From Silene latifolia (taxonomy: Eukaryota > Streptophyta > Magnoliopsida > Caryophyllales > Caryophyllaceae), in contig NC_133538.1 of the NCBI RefSeq assembly GCF_048544455.1, positions 440,570,311 through 440,634,310 on the forward strand: 64,000 nt of DNA. The letters run 5' to 3'. A program made the translations under genes and the position numbers. Position 1 is the stretch's first letter; each line of letters begins with the position of its first letter. Below are positions 1 to 10,476 of the stretch, piece by piece. The notes beneath the pieces are model-generated. The model was not told the origin of the DNA, did no database searches, and was given only the letters and a program-made list of their open reading frames with translations.

Positions 1-848
1 TAATCTAAATGCAAGTCCTAGGTTCACATTGTTATACCGCATCAATCAAAATAAAGCCACATAGTCATTAACATAAAGAGGAAAACGGAGATTGGAAAGA
101 TCATACCATGCGGTCTTCAATATCCTCATGTCTCGAATGTGGCGTAGTCAATCAATGTGAAAAAGGATAAAACAAACAAAAATATATACAAAAATATATA
201 CATGACTACACTACAAAGGAAATGAACATGTTTTTGGATTTTTCAATTTTTCAAATTTTTATGGGTTTTGTTTTTATGAAATTAAAAGACATATTTTTGT
301 GATTTTTCGAAATTTTTCAATTTTTATGCATTTTTGGAATATAAATTCCCATCCCCCACTTTATTTTGGACATTGTCCTCAATGTACATGTAGGAGTAGG
401 AATAAAAAGGAAATACATGTTTTTGGATTTTTGATTTTATGGAAATTGAAGTGCAAATGCAATGATATGATATGAATGAATGCATGCTCTAACTAAATGC
501 AATTCTATATGACATATATAACAAATGAATGCAATCTAAACTATACTATATGATGCATGATTTCTAGTAAGCTATGGTCACCTATGATCAAACCTCCCCA
601 AACCGATTTAAACACTATTCCTAGTGTAGAAAAGAATAGGATTGGTCATTAGTGATTATGCATGAATTCTAGTCTATATGCAACTAACTACATGAATCAT
701 GTGAGATATAATACAATGCAAACTACACTAAATGCATATATACAAATTAATGGTTTTTAAGGGACTCCATCAAACCAAAGATTATCAATTAACAATTTCA
801 TGGAAAATCATCACTAGCACTCAAAGCACGTAGAAGTCGGTCAAATTC
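1..848 (-). other. 3' non-coding region of element H
   Basis: AT-rich sequence without a credible ORF. Around 345-385 the minus strand reads as a purine-rich run (GTGGGGG) next to an inverted motif of the form CATTGAGGACAATG. Athila elements typically have such a motif followed by a G-rich tract in their 3' untranslated region. Runs of T and short TTTTTGGATTTTT-like repeats lie at 230-345 and 415-440. The polypurine tract and 3' LTR of H are not in the window, so this stretch is assigned by position and resemblance only. Confidence 0.5.
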
Positions 849-1925
849 TTAGGAGTGGGACATGAATAGGCATGCATAGCAACACAAGATTATGCAATTG
901 AAAAATGCCCATGTAAAAGACCGAACAAGCATATCAAGAGCATCATGACAAAAATCATAAGAGAAATTATGGATGGTAGAACCATGAAATGGGTAGTTGG
1001 TTGGCAATTCACTCAACTTATCCTCCAAATAGTCAAAATCACCACATTCAATGCAAGTACTCTCATTATCATCCAAGGTGATTTCAAGAGTGTCTATTTG
1101 AGGTTCCCAGATGTCCTCATCATATTCCTCATCCCAACAAGGTCCATTATCAAAGGGGTTGTCATAGCAAGGCTCACCAAGCTCAACACAATTATCTCCC
1201 TCAAATATATCATCCTCAAAGGGTGAGTTTTCACTCAAGCTCACATCCATATCATTCTCACTTTGCCCATTAACATCAAATTCCATGGAGGTTGATTTCA
1301 TTGAAACACAAGAAGAGTAGGATGACGGCATCCAAGCATTAGTTTCACAATCAAGAATGTACTCCTCCTCATCATCACTCTCCTCATCTAGCACTCCATC
1401 TTCCCAAGGTGGGGTAATTTTATGGACAAAGTGGGTTAACTCAAGGTTATAGGAAGGTTTCTCATCCTCACAAATCTCATTTTCATCATAGTTTTCCTCA
1501 ATGAATTTTTGAAATGTGGCTTTTATCACTTCCATTCCTTCCTTGGCATTCTCAAAGATGTCATGTATAGTTTGCTTAAGACAATGGGTGGTCATGAACT
1601 CAACAAATTCCCAAAATTCCTCACAACTCATCTCACATATCCTACCACCACTCAAGTGAAATGCCAAGTTGCGGGTTTCAAGGTTCATGCCATTATAAAC
1701 AACACAACATGCTTCATAATTTGAAATAGTAAAACCATGATGCCAAGCATGAGTCATATAATCTTCAAATCTTGCAACATATTTATCAAATGATTCATTT
1801 TCATATTGCCAAAAAGTGAATGTAGACATGTTGAGCATGTGAAAAAGAACAAGTACAAGAAATAAATTCCCAAGGAACCAAAATTCCTCAAGAAGAAGCA
1901 CAACTAAAACTAGACAAAAGAACAA
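849..1925 (-). CDS. Gag-like protein with long acidic C-terminal extension (element H)
   Basis: An uninterrupted 358-codon ORF that begins 15 bases from the primer-binding site. Residues about 1-32 are strongly hydrophobic and may be spurious leader translation. Residues about 38-115 follow the Athila gag pattern (ESFDKYVARFEDYM, HHGF, VVYNGM, then LSGGR), which aligns by eye with the gag of element C (FNEAWVRFKRLV, HHGF, FYNGL). The remaining 240 residues are very rich in Asp and Glu and carry no zinc knuckle, protease or RT motif. The role of the acidic part is unknown. The first Met is the only long-ORF start, but a start at the internal Met of MLNMST, or of MSTFTF three residues on, is equally plausible. 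It is the longest undamaged reading frame on the left side of the window. Confidence 0.7.
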   Translation of the reverse strand: MFFCLVLVVLLLEEFWFLGNLFLVLVLFHMLNMSTFTFWQYENESFDKYVARFEDYMTHAWHHGFTISNYEACCVVYNGMNLETRNLAFHLSGGRICEMSCEEFWEFVEFMTTHCLKQTIHDIFENAKEGMEVIKATFQKFIEENYDENEICEDEKPSYNLELTHFVHKITPPWEDGVLDEESDDEEEYILDCETNAWMPSSYSSCVSMKSTSMEFDVNGQSENDMDVSLSENSPFEDDIFEGDNCVELGEPCYDNPFDNGPCWDEEYDEDIWEPQIDTLEITLDDNESTCIECGDFDYLEDKLSELPTNYPFHGSTIHNFSYDFCHDALDMLVRSFTWAFFNCIILCCYACLFMSHS

Positions 1926-1940
1926 TTCAAATAAACAACA

Positions 1941-1961
1941 CCGTCCCCGGCAACGGCGCCA
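1941..1961 (-). other. Primer-binding site of element H (tRNA-Asp)
   Basis: On the plus strand this reads CCGTCCCCGG followed by CAACGGCGCCA, the 3' end of plant tRNA-Asp including the terminal CCA. The minus strand is therefore the tRNA-Asp primer site usual for Athila elements. It lies three bases from the LTR end at 1965, which fixes the orientation of H. Confidence 0.9.
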
Positions 1962-1964
1962 TTT

Positions 1965-3873
1965 TGATGTGGCATGATGTCGTCACTCATCCAATCAAAC
2001 ACATTTATAATACTCAACATACAACTAGCTAGTGGTAAGTCGAGGTCGATCCATGGGACGGTAGTTACTCAAATTATTCAATCTAATTATGGTTATGCTT
2101 GGGGGTTGTCACAATTATAATGGGTTGATGATTCTAATCTAATAAAGGCAATAAACAAGCAACAAAAGGAAAGATGTAAACAATTGATTAAAAAGCACTA
2201 GGATATCATGGGGTCATAGGGGAATCATGGGAATTGATCATACAAACATGTTCTCAAATTATAAGCAAGCAATTATTGTTGTGATGGATTGAGTTGGGTT
2301 ATATCTTACAATCCTAGGAAAGTTTGGGTCCCGGAGCCGAATCGATTAGATTGTACAACACCTACAAGTCGACTTAATCTTCCCTACTCAACAACATGCA
2401 TGTTCTAATGAGACTCGAGTTGGTTTATGTCTTACAAGTCTCATTGAAAAGATAAGAGATAGTAGTAAATGCAAGGATTCATAGGCTTAGCATTTCATCA
2501 AACATAACATGTGCATGAGTTGAGATCAAAACAAGCAAGCAAATAAACCATGAAAGCATATTAATTTAAGCATGAATCATTCCCCATGTTGGTTTCCCCT
2601 AATTACCCATTAATCCTAGCTAAGTAACTACTCACTCATGATCAAGTTTAACATGTTAATAAGGTTGTCAATCATACTAACAAAGCCAAACATGATGAAC
2701 AAGTAAGAAAGATTTAACAATAATTAAACAAGGATTAAGAGAATTATACCTATGGAGATTCCAAAATAATAATGCAAAGAATAATAGAAGAACTTGATGA
2801 TTGATGGAAGGTTGTCAATCTCCCAATAAACCCAATAATCTTCTGAAAACCCAATAATAAACTTGAATTACTCAATAATAAACTTGAACAATGATTAAAG
2901 GAAAGATTAATGTGTAATTTGTGGAAAGATTAAATGATAATCTATTCTAATCTACTCCTAATCTAATCTAAAGAAGGATTAAATTAACCTAATGAAAACT
3001 TGATTCTATTGATTATTACAAATGGGGTATTTATAGTGGAAATTAGGTGGATGCATTAGGGTTAACTAAGGGCTAAACTAGTAATTACACTTTTGAGATT
3101 TGAGCAGGGAGACTCCGGTATTTTTCGAAGGAAGGGAGTCTTTCATTGAAGCTTGAAGGACGAAATTATCTTGTAAAGGAATCCGGGCGGATTAGAGTCG
3201 GACGGCGGATTTGGGCGGTGCAATCCGAGCGGATTCGGGAGTGGGGCGCTCGGATTGTTGAGGGGGAATCCGAGCGGATTCCAAGGAGGGACGCTCGGAT
3301 TGTACCAAGGGAATCCGAGCGGATTGGGAGCAATCCGAGCGGATTGTAGCGAGGAACGAGCGTCTTGACGTAAGACGCGCGGATTGCTGTACAGCTTCTT
3401 TGTTTGAGCTCGGATTGTAAAACGGACGTCATTTTCTCATCCGGGCTCCTATTGGAGTGATTCAAAAGCCTAGATCGCTTATTTTTTCGACGCCGTTCCA
3501 TCTAGCACATTTTCAGAGCCAAAGGAGCAACCCTTGGTTCGGTTTTTGAGCGATTTCTTCTTGTAATGCCTTCCCTCTCGTCATTATTACTTTTAACCCT
3601 TTGATCCTTCTACATACACTTTATTCCTACATCTTTGGTCATCATTCTTGCCTCCTCTTCATACTAGTCCATCTAATATCATCAATAAGCTTCCAAATAT
3701 GCACGAAAGACGGGAATTTCCGCCTTATTATCTCCTTTTCTACAAAACATATGAAATGCGATAGAAAAGCAAATAGGAAGGTTTTGACGGATAAAATGGC
3801 CATAGAATGTTATAATAGTATGCAAAATAGGCTCAATTAGGGGACTAAATGTGCGCAAATAATGTTCACATCA
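1965..3873 (-). repeat. LTR of element H (1.9 kb)
   Basis: Ends are TGATGTG (1965) and CACATCA (3873), a perfect 7-bp terminal inverted repeat of TG...CA type, directly next to the primer site. About 500 bp (roughly 1990-2470) match the solo LTR at 57491-58273 closely, and both copies share the terminal GGGACTAAATGTGCG stretch. The window has no second LTR of this element for dating. The part from about 3050 to 3560 is absent from the solo copy and contains the AATCCGAGCGGATT palindromes. ORFs inside the LTR are not considered genes. Confidence 0.85.
3180..3345. repeat. Cluster of AATCCGAGCGGATT imperfect palindromes
   Basis: Five full copies start at 3180 (one mismatch), 3222, 3267, 3312 and 3332, with half-site GCTCGGATT copies at 3248, 3293 and 3408. 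Each has 6-bp arms (AATCCG/CGGATT) around AG. Spacing is 45, 45 and 20 bp for the later copies. They sit inside the LTR of H. Function is unknown; protein-binding sites or a promoter module are possible. Confidence 0.75.
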
Positions 3874-4251
3874 CTACTATAAATAGCAAAGAACAAGAAA
3901 AGAAGATACACACTTACTTACTCACTCATTTACTCGTACTTTTACTCTCATACTTGTAATCAAAACATTACTTAGCATTATTATTAAGCAACCACGCCTA
4001 AATCCTTCGCCTGACATACACATTCCCTGTCAGGATACCTAAAAATCATAGTGATAATCCCTCCTGGCTTGGTGCCCAAGGTATTTTCCCTTATTCGCAG
4101 GGTTTTTCCACGTATAAATTCTTGTGTCTCACTTTCTTATTTATTCTTTATTCACTTTGTAGTACTAGTCAGGCTACTTATTTTGAGTTAGATCACCCTG
4201 CAATTCGTTCCCTGGCAGGACATTGTCTCTGTGAGAATTCTTGCTAAAACA
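3874..4251 (+). repeat. Truncated 5' LTR of element A
   Basis: Matches 24567-24942 almost base for base from CTACTATAAATAGC onward, with scattered substitutions, and ends in CTAAAACA two bases before the primer site. A TATAAATA box lies at 3878-3885, so this is the promoter-bearing R-U5 half of the LTR. The first part of the LTR is missing, replaced by element H. Confidence 0.85.
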
Positions 4252-4253
4252 AT

Positions 4254-4271
4254 TGGCGCCCACCGTGGGGC
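4254..4271 (+). other. Primer-binding site of element A
   Basis: TGGCGCCCACCGTGGGGC follows the LTR end by two bases. Its complement ends in GGCGCCA, as expected of a tRNA 3' end, and the identical site occurs in element B (21445-21462). I do not assign the tRNA with certainty. Confidence 0.8.
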
Positions 4272-4389
4272 ATCTAGCTCGAAAATAATCAAAACTTAAT
4301 CCAAACAACACAAAAAAAAACAATTCCAAAAAATAATTGGAAACAACATTGAACAACAACTGGCTGCTGCCAATCAACAACTATTAGAA

Positions 4390-5645
4390 ATGGAGCAACT
4401 AAAGCAGAAAATGGCCCAGGCTGAAGCCGAAGTCATGAAACTAAAAGAATTAGAATCTAGTCTGAAGCAAAGGCTAGGAGACAAAGCTTCAGGCTCAAAA
4501 TTAAAGATTCGGCCTGGAACACCATTCTCTTCCATCATCAGGAACATTGATTTCTCCAACTTTGGCACTCCAACTCCATCCATATCCAAAACAAGAGATC
4601 ATGACACAGACTCAGAAGACACTCCAAATGAAGAGGCTATTCTTAATCAGACTAACTCAATGAGAAACTCAATGAGAAATTTGAGAAGATTCTTGGAGTA
4701 CCTGCAACCATTGAGGAAGCCAACCCTAAAAGTTATGCCGACTCTCCCTTCATGGATGATATAGCAAAGATAGATCTACCTAAGAAGTTTGTGGTCCCAT
4801 CAATGAAAATTTATGATGGAACCACAGATCCAGAGAACCATATAGCCTATTACAAACAAAGAATGTTGGCAGCCTCCATACCTAGTGAGTTGCGACAAGT
4901 ATGCATATGCAAGAGTTTTGGAACAATCCTGACCGAACCTGCCCTCTAGTGGTACAACAATCTGCCAAATGGAAGCATCATGTCTTTTGCATATTTGATA
5001 AACTCGTTCAACCATCAATTTGCCAGCAGTAGGGAACTCGAAAAGAGATCCAACGACCTATACAGAATCAAGCAAAAGCCTGGGGAGACAATCAGAGCAT
5101 TCTTGACCAGATTCAACAAAGAGAATAAAGTGTCAATCCCCAAATGTGATGTTGGAATAGCCATGGAAGCTTTTAGACAGGGACTACCATTGGACAGTGA
5201 TTTCTATGAGGAGTTGACTATGAAACCCTGTATGACTTTTGAAGACGTCCAGGCAAAGGCTATTGGCTACATCAGGCTGGAGGAAGACAAAAGCTTCAAA
5301 GCTGAAGCCACTGATAGTGCTTCAGAATATAAAAGATCTAACAGGAAAAGCTCCAATCACAGAGGAAGCAGTTCGAGGCCATCCCCCTATACTAGGCCTA
5401 ACAGATCAGAAGTCAACTATGCTCATGAGCAACGAGGTAACTCCTATACTTATCCCCCTATTCAAGAATATAACTTCTCTGTTGATACTGCAGGATTGAT
5501 CAAAAGCCTTGACAACATGGGAGACATTGTCAAGTGGCCTAATAAGACAGACAACCCTAACTCAAGGAAGGACACAACAAGATGGTGTGAGTTTCACATG
5601 GACATAGGAGATACAATAGAAGAATGGCTGGGACTACGCAGGTAA
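4390..5645 (+). pseudogene. gag of element A (broken)
   Basis: The N-terminal part (4390 to about 4700) predicts a Lys/Glu-rich coiled coil (EQLKQKMAQAEAEVMKLKEL). A frameshift near 4700 moves the frame; the continuing frame reads ILGVPATIEEANPKSYADS into the plant gypsy gag domain (TDPENHIAYYKQRM ... RELEKRSNDLYRIKQKPGE). An in-frame TAG at 4947 replaces the codon before WYNNLP, probably CAG. The C-terminal zinc-binding box found in element B (C-x2-H-x4-H-x4-C) is here degraded: CEFHMDIGDTIEEW has lost the second His and the last Cys. Capsid function is therefore not expected. Confidence 0.85.
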
Positions 5646-5852
5646 GTGGCCTACCTATTAAAGAAAGGCTACCTTAAAGACATGATGCCATCAAAGAACA
5701 CATAAGACAACATATCAAGAAAGCACCAGGAAAGACCACAACGTGACTTACCTCCAGCACCACCCATCTATGAAGTCAAGTTCATCAATAGAGGATCTGA
5801 AATCTACGGCCTGACTAGCTCAGCTGCAAAGAAAATAGCCAGGGAGTCAAAA

Positions 5853-6314
5853 ATGAAATATCTTTTTAAACCTAGAAATTTACCTCAACTTACTTTTGAT
5901 GATACTGACATGCAGGGAATCTCAGATGTCCATCATGATGGCCTAGTCATTACCTTGCAAATAGGAACTGCACGTGTCCTGAGAATTTTAGTAGATGGTG
6001 GCAGCTCAGTCAACCTAATTATACTTGATGTCCTGAACGCAATGAAGATTGATGAGAACCAGATCATAAAGAAATCAAATGTCCTGGTAGGATTCAGTGG
6101 AGAAACTAAGAACACTCTGGGAGAAATCTACTTGCCAACATACGTTGAAGGAGTCTCATCATATGAGAGATTTGGAGTCCTGGATTGCCTTTCATCCTAT
6201 AATGCCATCCTAGGCAGGCCTTGGATCCACAATGTTAGAGCTATTCCTTCAACCTATCACCAATGCGTCAAAATACCAACAGAGTGGGGAATAGCAACCA
6301 TCAAAGGTGAATAA
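5853..6314 (+). pseudogene. Aspartic protease region of element A (inactive)
   Basis: A 153-codon stretch with the Tat protease pattern: VITLQIG, then VDGGSSVNLIIL, then FGVLDCLSSYNAILGRPWIH and STYHQCVKIPT. The active-site triplet, normally DTG or DSG, is DGG here. It follows gag in the same frame but is separated from it by a stop-containing stretch (5646-5852). In the family this enzyme cleaves Gag-Pol inside the particle. Confidence 0.8.
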
Positions 6315-6410
6315 AAGTCTGCCCAGAAATATTATACTGAATCCTTAAAACCTTCCAAGGCAGGTAAGTCTCTCGCCTAGCAATTATAGTACCCTGTCAG
6401 GAGTACTTAT

Positions 6411-7415
6411 GTGGCAGAAACCCAAATGGAAACAGATCAGGTAATTTTAGACCTTGAGTACCGTGACAGGCACATACTGATAGGATCTGATGTCCCTGAT
6501 AATATCAGACCAGAACTAATAAGTTTTCTTAAGAATAAGTCTTCATGTTTTGCATGGTCCCACTTTGATATGACTGGTATAGATGCTAATATTATTACCC
6601 ACAAGCTTAATATTGACACTTCATTTAAGCCTGTACAACAAAAAAGGAGAAAGTTTGCCCCTGAACGCAACTCTATCATTAATGAAGAGGTGGACAAAAC
6701 TCCTAGACATGGGAATGATCAGAGAATTAATGTACCCTGAATGGCTAGCCAATGTGATTATAGTAAAAAATAAGAATGGCAAGTGGAGAATTTGTGTAGA
6801 CTACACAGACCTCAATAAAGCCTGTTGAAAGGATCCATTCCCACTCCCTCACATTGATGCAATGGTAGATGCTACAGCAGGACATGAGGTACTAACATTT
6901 ATGGATGCTTCAAGTGGATTCAACTAGATCAAGATGCACCCAGCTGACCAGGAAAAACTGCAGTCATCACGAAAAGCGGCATATATTGTTACACAGCAAT
7001 ACCCTTTGGCCTGAAGAATGCATGGGCAACCTACCAACGCCTGGTCAACATGATATTCAACGATCAAATTGCTGACTCAATGGAGGTCTACATTGATGAC
7101 ATGGTGGTCAAATCAAAGAAGGCATAAGATCATGTAAAAAACCTGGAAGTAGATTTCAAAATCCTGGAAGAATTCAACATGAAGCTCAACCCCTCCAAAT
7201 GCCACTTTGGAGTCTCTTCAGGCAAATTCCTAGGATATATGGTGACAAAAAAAGGGATTGAAGCCAGCCCAGATCAGATAAAAGCCATCCTAGAATTGGA
7301 ATCTCCAAAATCAGTCAAAGATATCCAAAGATTAACAGGAAGGGTTGTAGCCTTGAACAGATTCATATCCAGATCATCTGAAAGATGGAGATTCTTCTAT
7401 GGCCTCCTCAGAAAG
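6411..7415 (+). pseudogene. Reverse transcriptase of element A (broken)
   Basis: Begins with the Tat linker (SCFAWSHFDMTGID, ITHKLNID, KPVQQKRRKFAPERN), shifts frame near 6680-6700, then continues NGKWRICVDYTDLNKAC, where a TGA (6825) ends the frame. Catalytic motifs survive in translation: FMDASSGFN followed by TAG in place of Gln, and YIDDMVV at 7088-7108. A further TAA follows KSKKA. The connection region resumes MKLNPSKCHFGVSSGKFLGY from 7179. At least four lesions preclude activity. Confidence 0.85.
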
Positions 7416-7850
7416 AACAAGTCATTTAAATGGATGCTTGAACATGAAAAAGCCTTCCAAGATTTAAAAACCTACCTGGCTACTCCTCCACTACTAGCCA
7501 AACCTAACAAAGGGGAACCCTTGACGGTTTACTTATCAGTCAGTGAAACTGCAGTAAGTGGAGTCCTGACTAAAGAAGTTGAAGGCCAACAACACCTTAT
7601 CTACTATGTAAGTAAAAGTTTTCTGGATGCAGAAATAAGGTATGGATTACTTGAAAAATACTTACTTGCTTAACTATGCCTTGCACAAAACTAAGATCTT
7701 ACTTTGAGAGTCACTTAATAATTGTCAGAACCAACCTGCCTATCAAATATGTCTTGAGAAATCCTGAACTTTCAGGCAGAATGGCAAAATGGTCAGTACA
7801 GCTAAGTATTTATGACATAGCCTTTGAACCCAGGACAGCAATTAAGTCCT
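7416..7850 (+). pseudogene. RNase H domain next to RT in element A
   Basis: After the RT thumb, the sequence reads FKWMLEHEKAFQDLKTYL, LTVYLSVSETAVSGVL, HLIYYVSKSFLDAEIRYGLLEKYLLA, then a TAA at 7671. Translation resumes with RSYFESHLIIVRT-like and FQAEWQNGQ-like segments in other frames. This matches the Ty3-type RNase H of Tat elements, which usually has lost some catalytic residues there. Damaged by a stop and indels. Confidence 0.75.
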
Positions 7851-7929
7851 AGGTCTTAGCAAACTTTGTGGCCGAATTTAGTCCTAGCTTAGAACCTGAT
7901 CTCATAAAAGAAGTCAATCACCTAGACAC

Positions 7930-8557
7930 CCAAAAACTAGGCCAGGAATGAACCCTACACATAGATGGAGCAAAAAATATAAGAGGAACTAGTCTAGGAT
8001 TAGTATTAAAATCACCACAGGGAGATATAATAGCTCAGGCTATTAGTTGTGAATTTAAAGCAATAAATAATGAAGCTGAATATGAAGCTCCGATAGCTGG
8101 ACTCAAGGTATGTATAGATCTTGGCCTGCAAAAGCTCAAGGTAAAAACTGACTTACTTTTAATTTCCAATCAAGTCAAAGGAACATATGCTGCAAAGGAT
8201 TCCAAAATGGTTCTTTATTTAGACTACGTCAAAAACCTTTGCAAAAAGTTTAGTTCATTTGACATTGATAAAATACCGAGAGACTTAAACACTCAGGCTG
8301 ATTCCATAGCCATCCTGGGATCAAATTTCAGCCCTACTATATTTGATAAGATACCTATTGTTCATCTGTTAGAACCAACCATTGAAAACCTTGACCAAAC
8401 TTGTCCCATCAGTGAGGACACAAACTCTTGGACCAAACCATACTATGATTGGTTCTTACTGGGGATACTACCTAAAGACAGGCATGAAGCAAGGGCCCTT
8501 AGAGTTAAACCTTCCACATATACTATTATAAATAACATGTTGTTCAAAAATTCTTAG
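7930..8557 (+). pseudogene. Second, archaeal-type RNase H and linker of element A
   Basis: Motifs LHIDGAKNIRGTSLGLVLKS (first catalytic Asp), EYEAPIAGLK (Glu) and KTDLLLISNQV (second Asp) identify the extra RNase H found in Tat elements. The normal SDS of the third motif is TDL here, keeping the Asp. The sequence continues KIPRDLNTQADSIAILGS and a linker to integrase, ending at TAG 8555. This domain is known to have been acquired by the Tat lineage in addition to its original RNase H. Reading frame changes near 8200. Confidence 0.8.
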
Positions 8558-8559
8558 GC

Positions 8560-9665
8560 TGGACCTTATCCGCGATGCCTGGAGCCTCATGAAGCCAAAC
8601 AGGTTATTGAGGACATACATGATGGATACTGTGGAAATAAAAAAAGGCGGCAGAAGCCTGGCAAGCAAGGTTCTAAGGACAGGCTACTTCTAGCCAACCC
8701 TTAGAGCTGATTACATAGCTTACAGCTCCAAGTGTGAAGACTGCCAACGTCACTCTCCATTCATCCATCAACCATCAGAATTGCTTCACTCCATCTCAGC
8801 TCCCTGGCCATTCATGAAGTGGGGAATGGACATAGTAGGCAAACTACCACAAGCTCCTGTACAAAAAGTCTACATGTTAGCCATGACTGACTACTTTTCA
8901 AAATGGATAGAGGTTGACTCATACAGGTAAGTCAAGGAGAAGGATGTCATATCATTCATCAAGCGTAATATCATATGCAGATATGACATCCCCTCAGAAA
9001 TAGTATGTGACAATGGTACTCAGTTCGTGTGAAAGAGGACAATGGCTTTTTGTGCGCAATGGAATATTAACTTGGTAACTTCCACACCAGGCTATCCAAA
9101 AGCCAATGGACAGGTTGAATCTAGCAACAAAGTGGTGATCAACTGCCTGAAGAAAAAACTAAAGAGAAGAAAAGGCAGATGGGCCAAAGAACTTTCCTTA
9201 GTCCTCTGGGCTAACAGAACTACACCGAAGACATCCACATGTCAGACCCCTTACTCTCTGGTCTATGGTTGTGAAGCAGTGATCCCAGCAGAAACCCATG
9301 TACCAACAACTAGAAGTAACCTGAACACCATAGAGGAGAACAAGCCCTTACTACAGGATAGCCTAACCCTGACAGAAGAATTGAGGGATGCAGCCAGGAT
9401 CAGAATAGCCTCCTACCAGCAAACAGTAGCCAAAAGCTACAAAAAAAACGTAAATATCAGGGTATTCAAGGAAGGAGACCTAGTCCTACGAAAAGTCTTC
9501 CCAAATATAAAGGACAAGAATGCTGGCAAACTAGCTCCTATATGGGAAGGACCCTACCTGATTGATTCAATAGTGGGGCAGGGAGCCTACAGGCTACAAA
9601 CACTGGACGGAGAAATGATCCCTAGATCCTAGAACTTCTCCCACTTAAAACGTTTCCATGTATAA
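8560..9665 (+). pseudogene. Integrase of element A (broken)
   Basis: The HHCC zinc-finger region (about 8570-8770) is frameshifted but still shows LPTSLSIHPST-type shadow of the CQR segment. The core has WGMDIVGK near 8825, a CDNGTQF near 9010 and ANGQVESSNK at about 9100, giving the D-D-E triad across different frames. The C-terminal part is long and clean from 9042 (VVINCLKKKL to WEGPYLIDSIVGQGAYRL) with the GPY motif. A TAG at 9630 replaces the Trp of the usual RPWN, and the natural end HLKRFHV plus stop falls at 9665. No chromodomain is present, as expected for Tat. Confidence 0.85.
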
Positions 9666-10476
9666 ACTTATTATCATATGATTCAAATCAGGTAAGGCCA
9701 TTAACTTTGTATCTTATCAGGCTGAAGTCTTATATTGAAAACCCCTGAATTAAATCGTATGACCTTTTTATGCTATGAATACATGCTTTCCTGCTAACTG
9801 TCATTTTACTTGAATATCTATCTGTTATATTCTTATACAAGTACAAATTCTACCATGACATTATGTTAAAATCCTGAAAACTTGTTTTACGCCTTTTTCC
9901 ATAATTTATCTAGATCATTATAATCACAGGATTAAACAAATATTCAGGATTGAGGGCCACTCCACCCAACCTGAACAGCATCTCAGAAATGCTTCACAAT
10001 ACTTGGCATTTTGCCACATCCAAAAAATCACATACAAAAAACTGAGCTCAATACAAATAGACAAGTATGATGGTGAAAAAGACCAGACCACTTGTCTTAA
10101 AGCCCTCCTGAAAGGCTGAGGGCCATAAGCCGTCCTGACTGGCAACCACCTCTCTTACCCAGAAAAGCCCTCCTGACAGGCAAATAACCATGATTTCCTA
10201 AAAAATGATTGAGGGCCATAAGCCCTCCTGACAGGAATTACTCTAATAAAACGGTTCAAATTATATTATTACAGGTACCAATTAATCAAATCAAGACTCA
10301 CAAAGGAATAAGAAAACACCATCAAATTTCATCAAGGCAAAAATAGCAGATCCAAAGTTTGCCCAGGGAACATCCCTCCTAGGTAGGACAAAATACTAGC
10401 AAATCTAAAAATAGTTTTTCCAGAGAACAACCCCCATGGATGGGCCAAAAAACAGTTACTCTAAAAAACTAAGCTG
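9666..10476 (+). repeat. Spacer between pol and antisense gene of element A, with short repeats
   Basis: No coding capacity. Contains three copies of a GATTGAGGGCCA or CTGAGGGCCATAAGCC motif (about 9949, 10117, 10208), the last two each followed by a TCCTGAC motif, plus a further AAAGCCCTCCTGAC (10164). Tat elements of the Retand type are known to hold tandem repeats in this same position. Here the repeats are few and diverged. Confidence 0.6.

Larger units (their letters stand above)
1..3873 (-). mobile_element. Element H: Athila-type non-autonomous LTR retrotransposon, partial
   Basis: Read on the minus strand, this element has an LTR (1965-3873), a tRNA-Asp primer site (1941-1961), a gag-like ORF (849-1925) and a 3' non-coding region that runs off the left edge. 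There is no room for pol between the gag-like ORF and the 3' region, so it is a deletion or LARD-like derivative dependent on other elements. Its LTR abuts a truncated LTR of element A at 3874, so H most likely inserted into A's 5' LTR. The expected target duplication is CTACT (3874-3878), whose partner would lie left of the window. Lineage is from the primer site and the gag pattern; boundaries inside the window are well supported by TG...CA ends. Confidence 0.8.

Noticed and set aside
849..1925. Acidic host protein or transcription regulator
   Set aside because: Position next to a primer-binding site and an Athila gag-like N-terminal part make a retrotransposon origin far more likely.
1941..1961. 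tRNA-Asp gene
   Set aside because: Only the 3' end of the tRNA is matched and it adjoins an LTR; it is a primer-binding site.
3166..3501. Arg/Ser-rich ORFs on both strands at 3146-3501
   Set aside because: They arise from translation of the AATCCGAGCGGATT repeats in the LTR of H.
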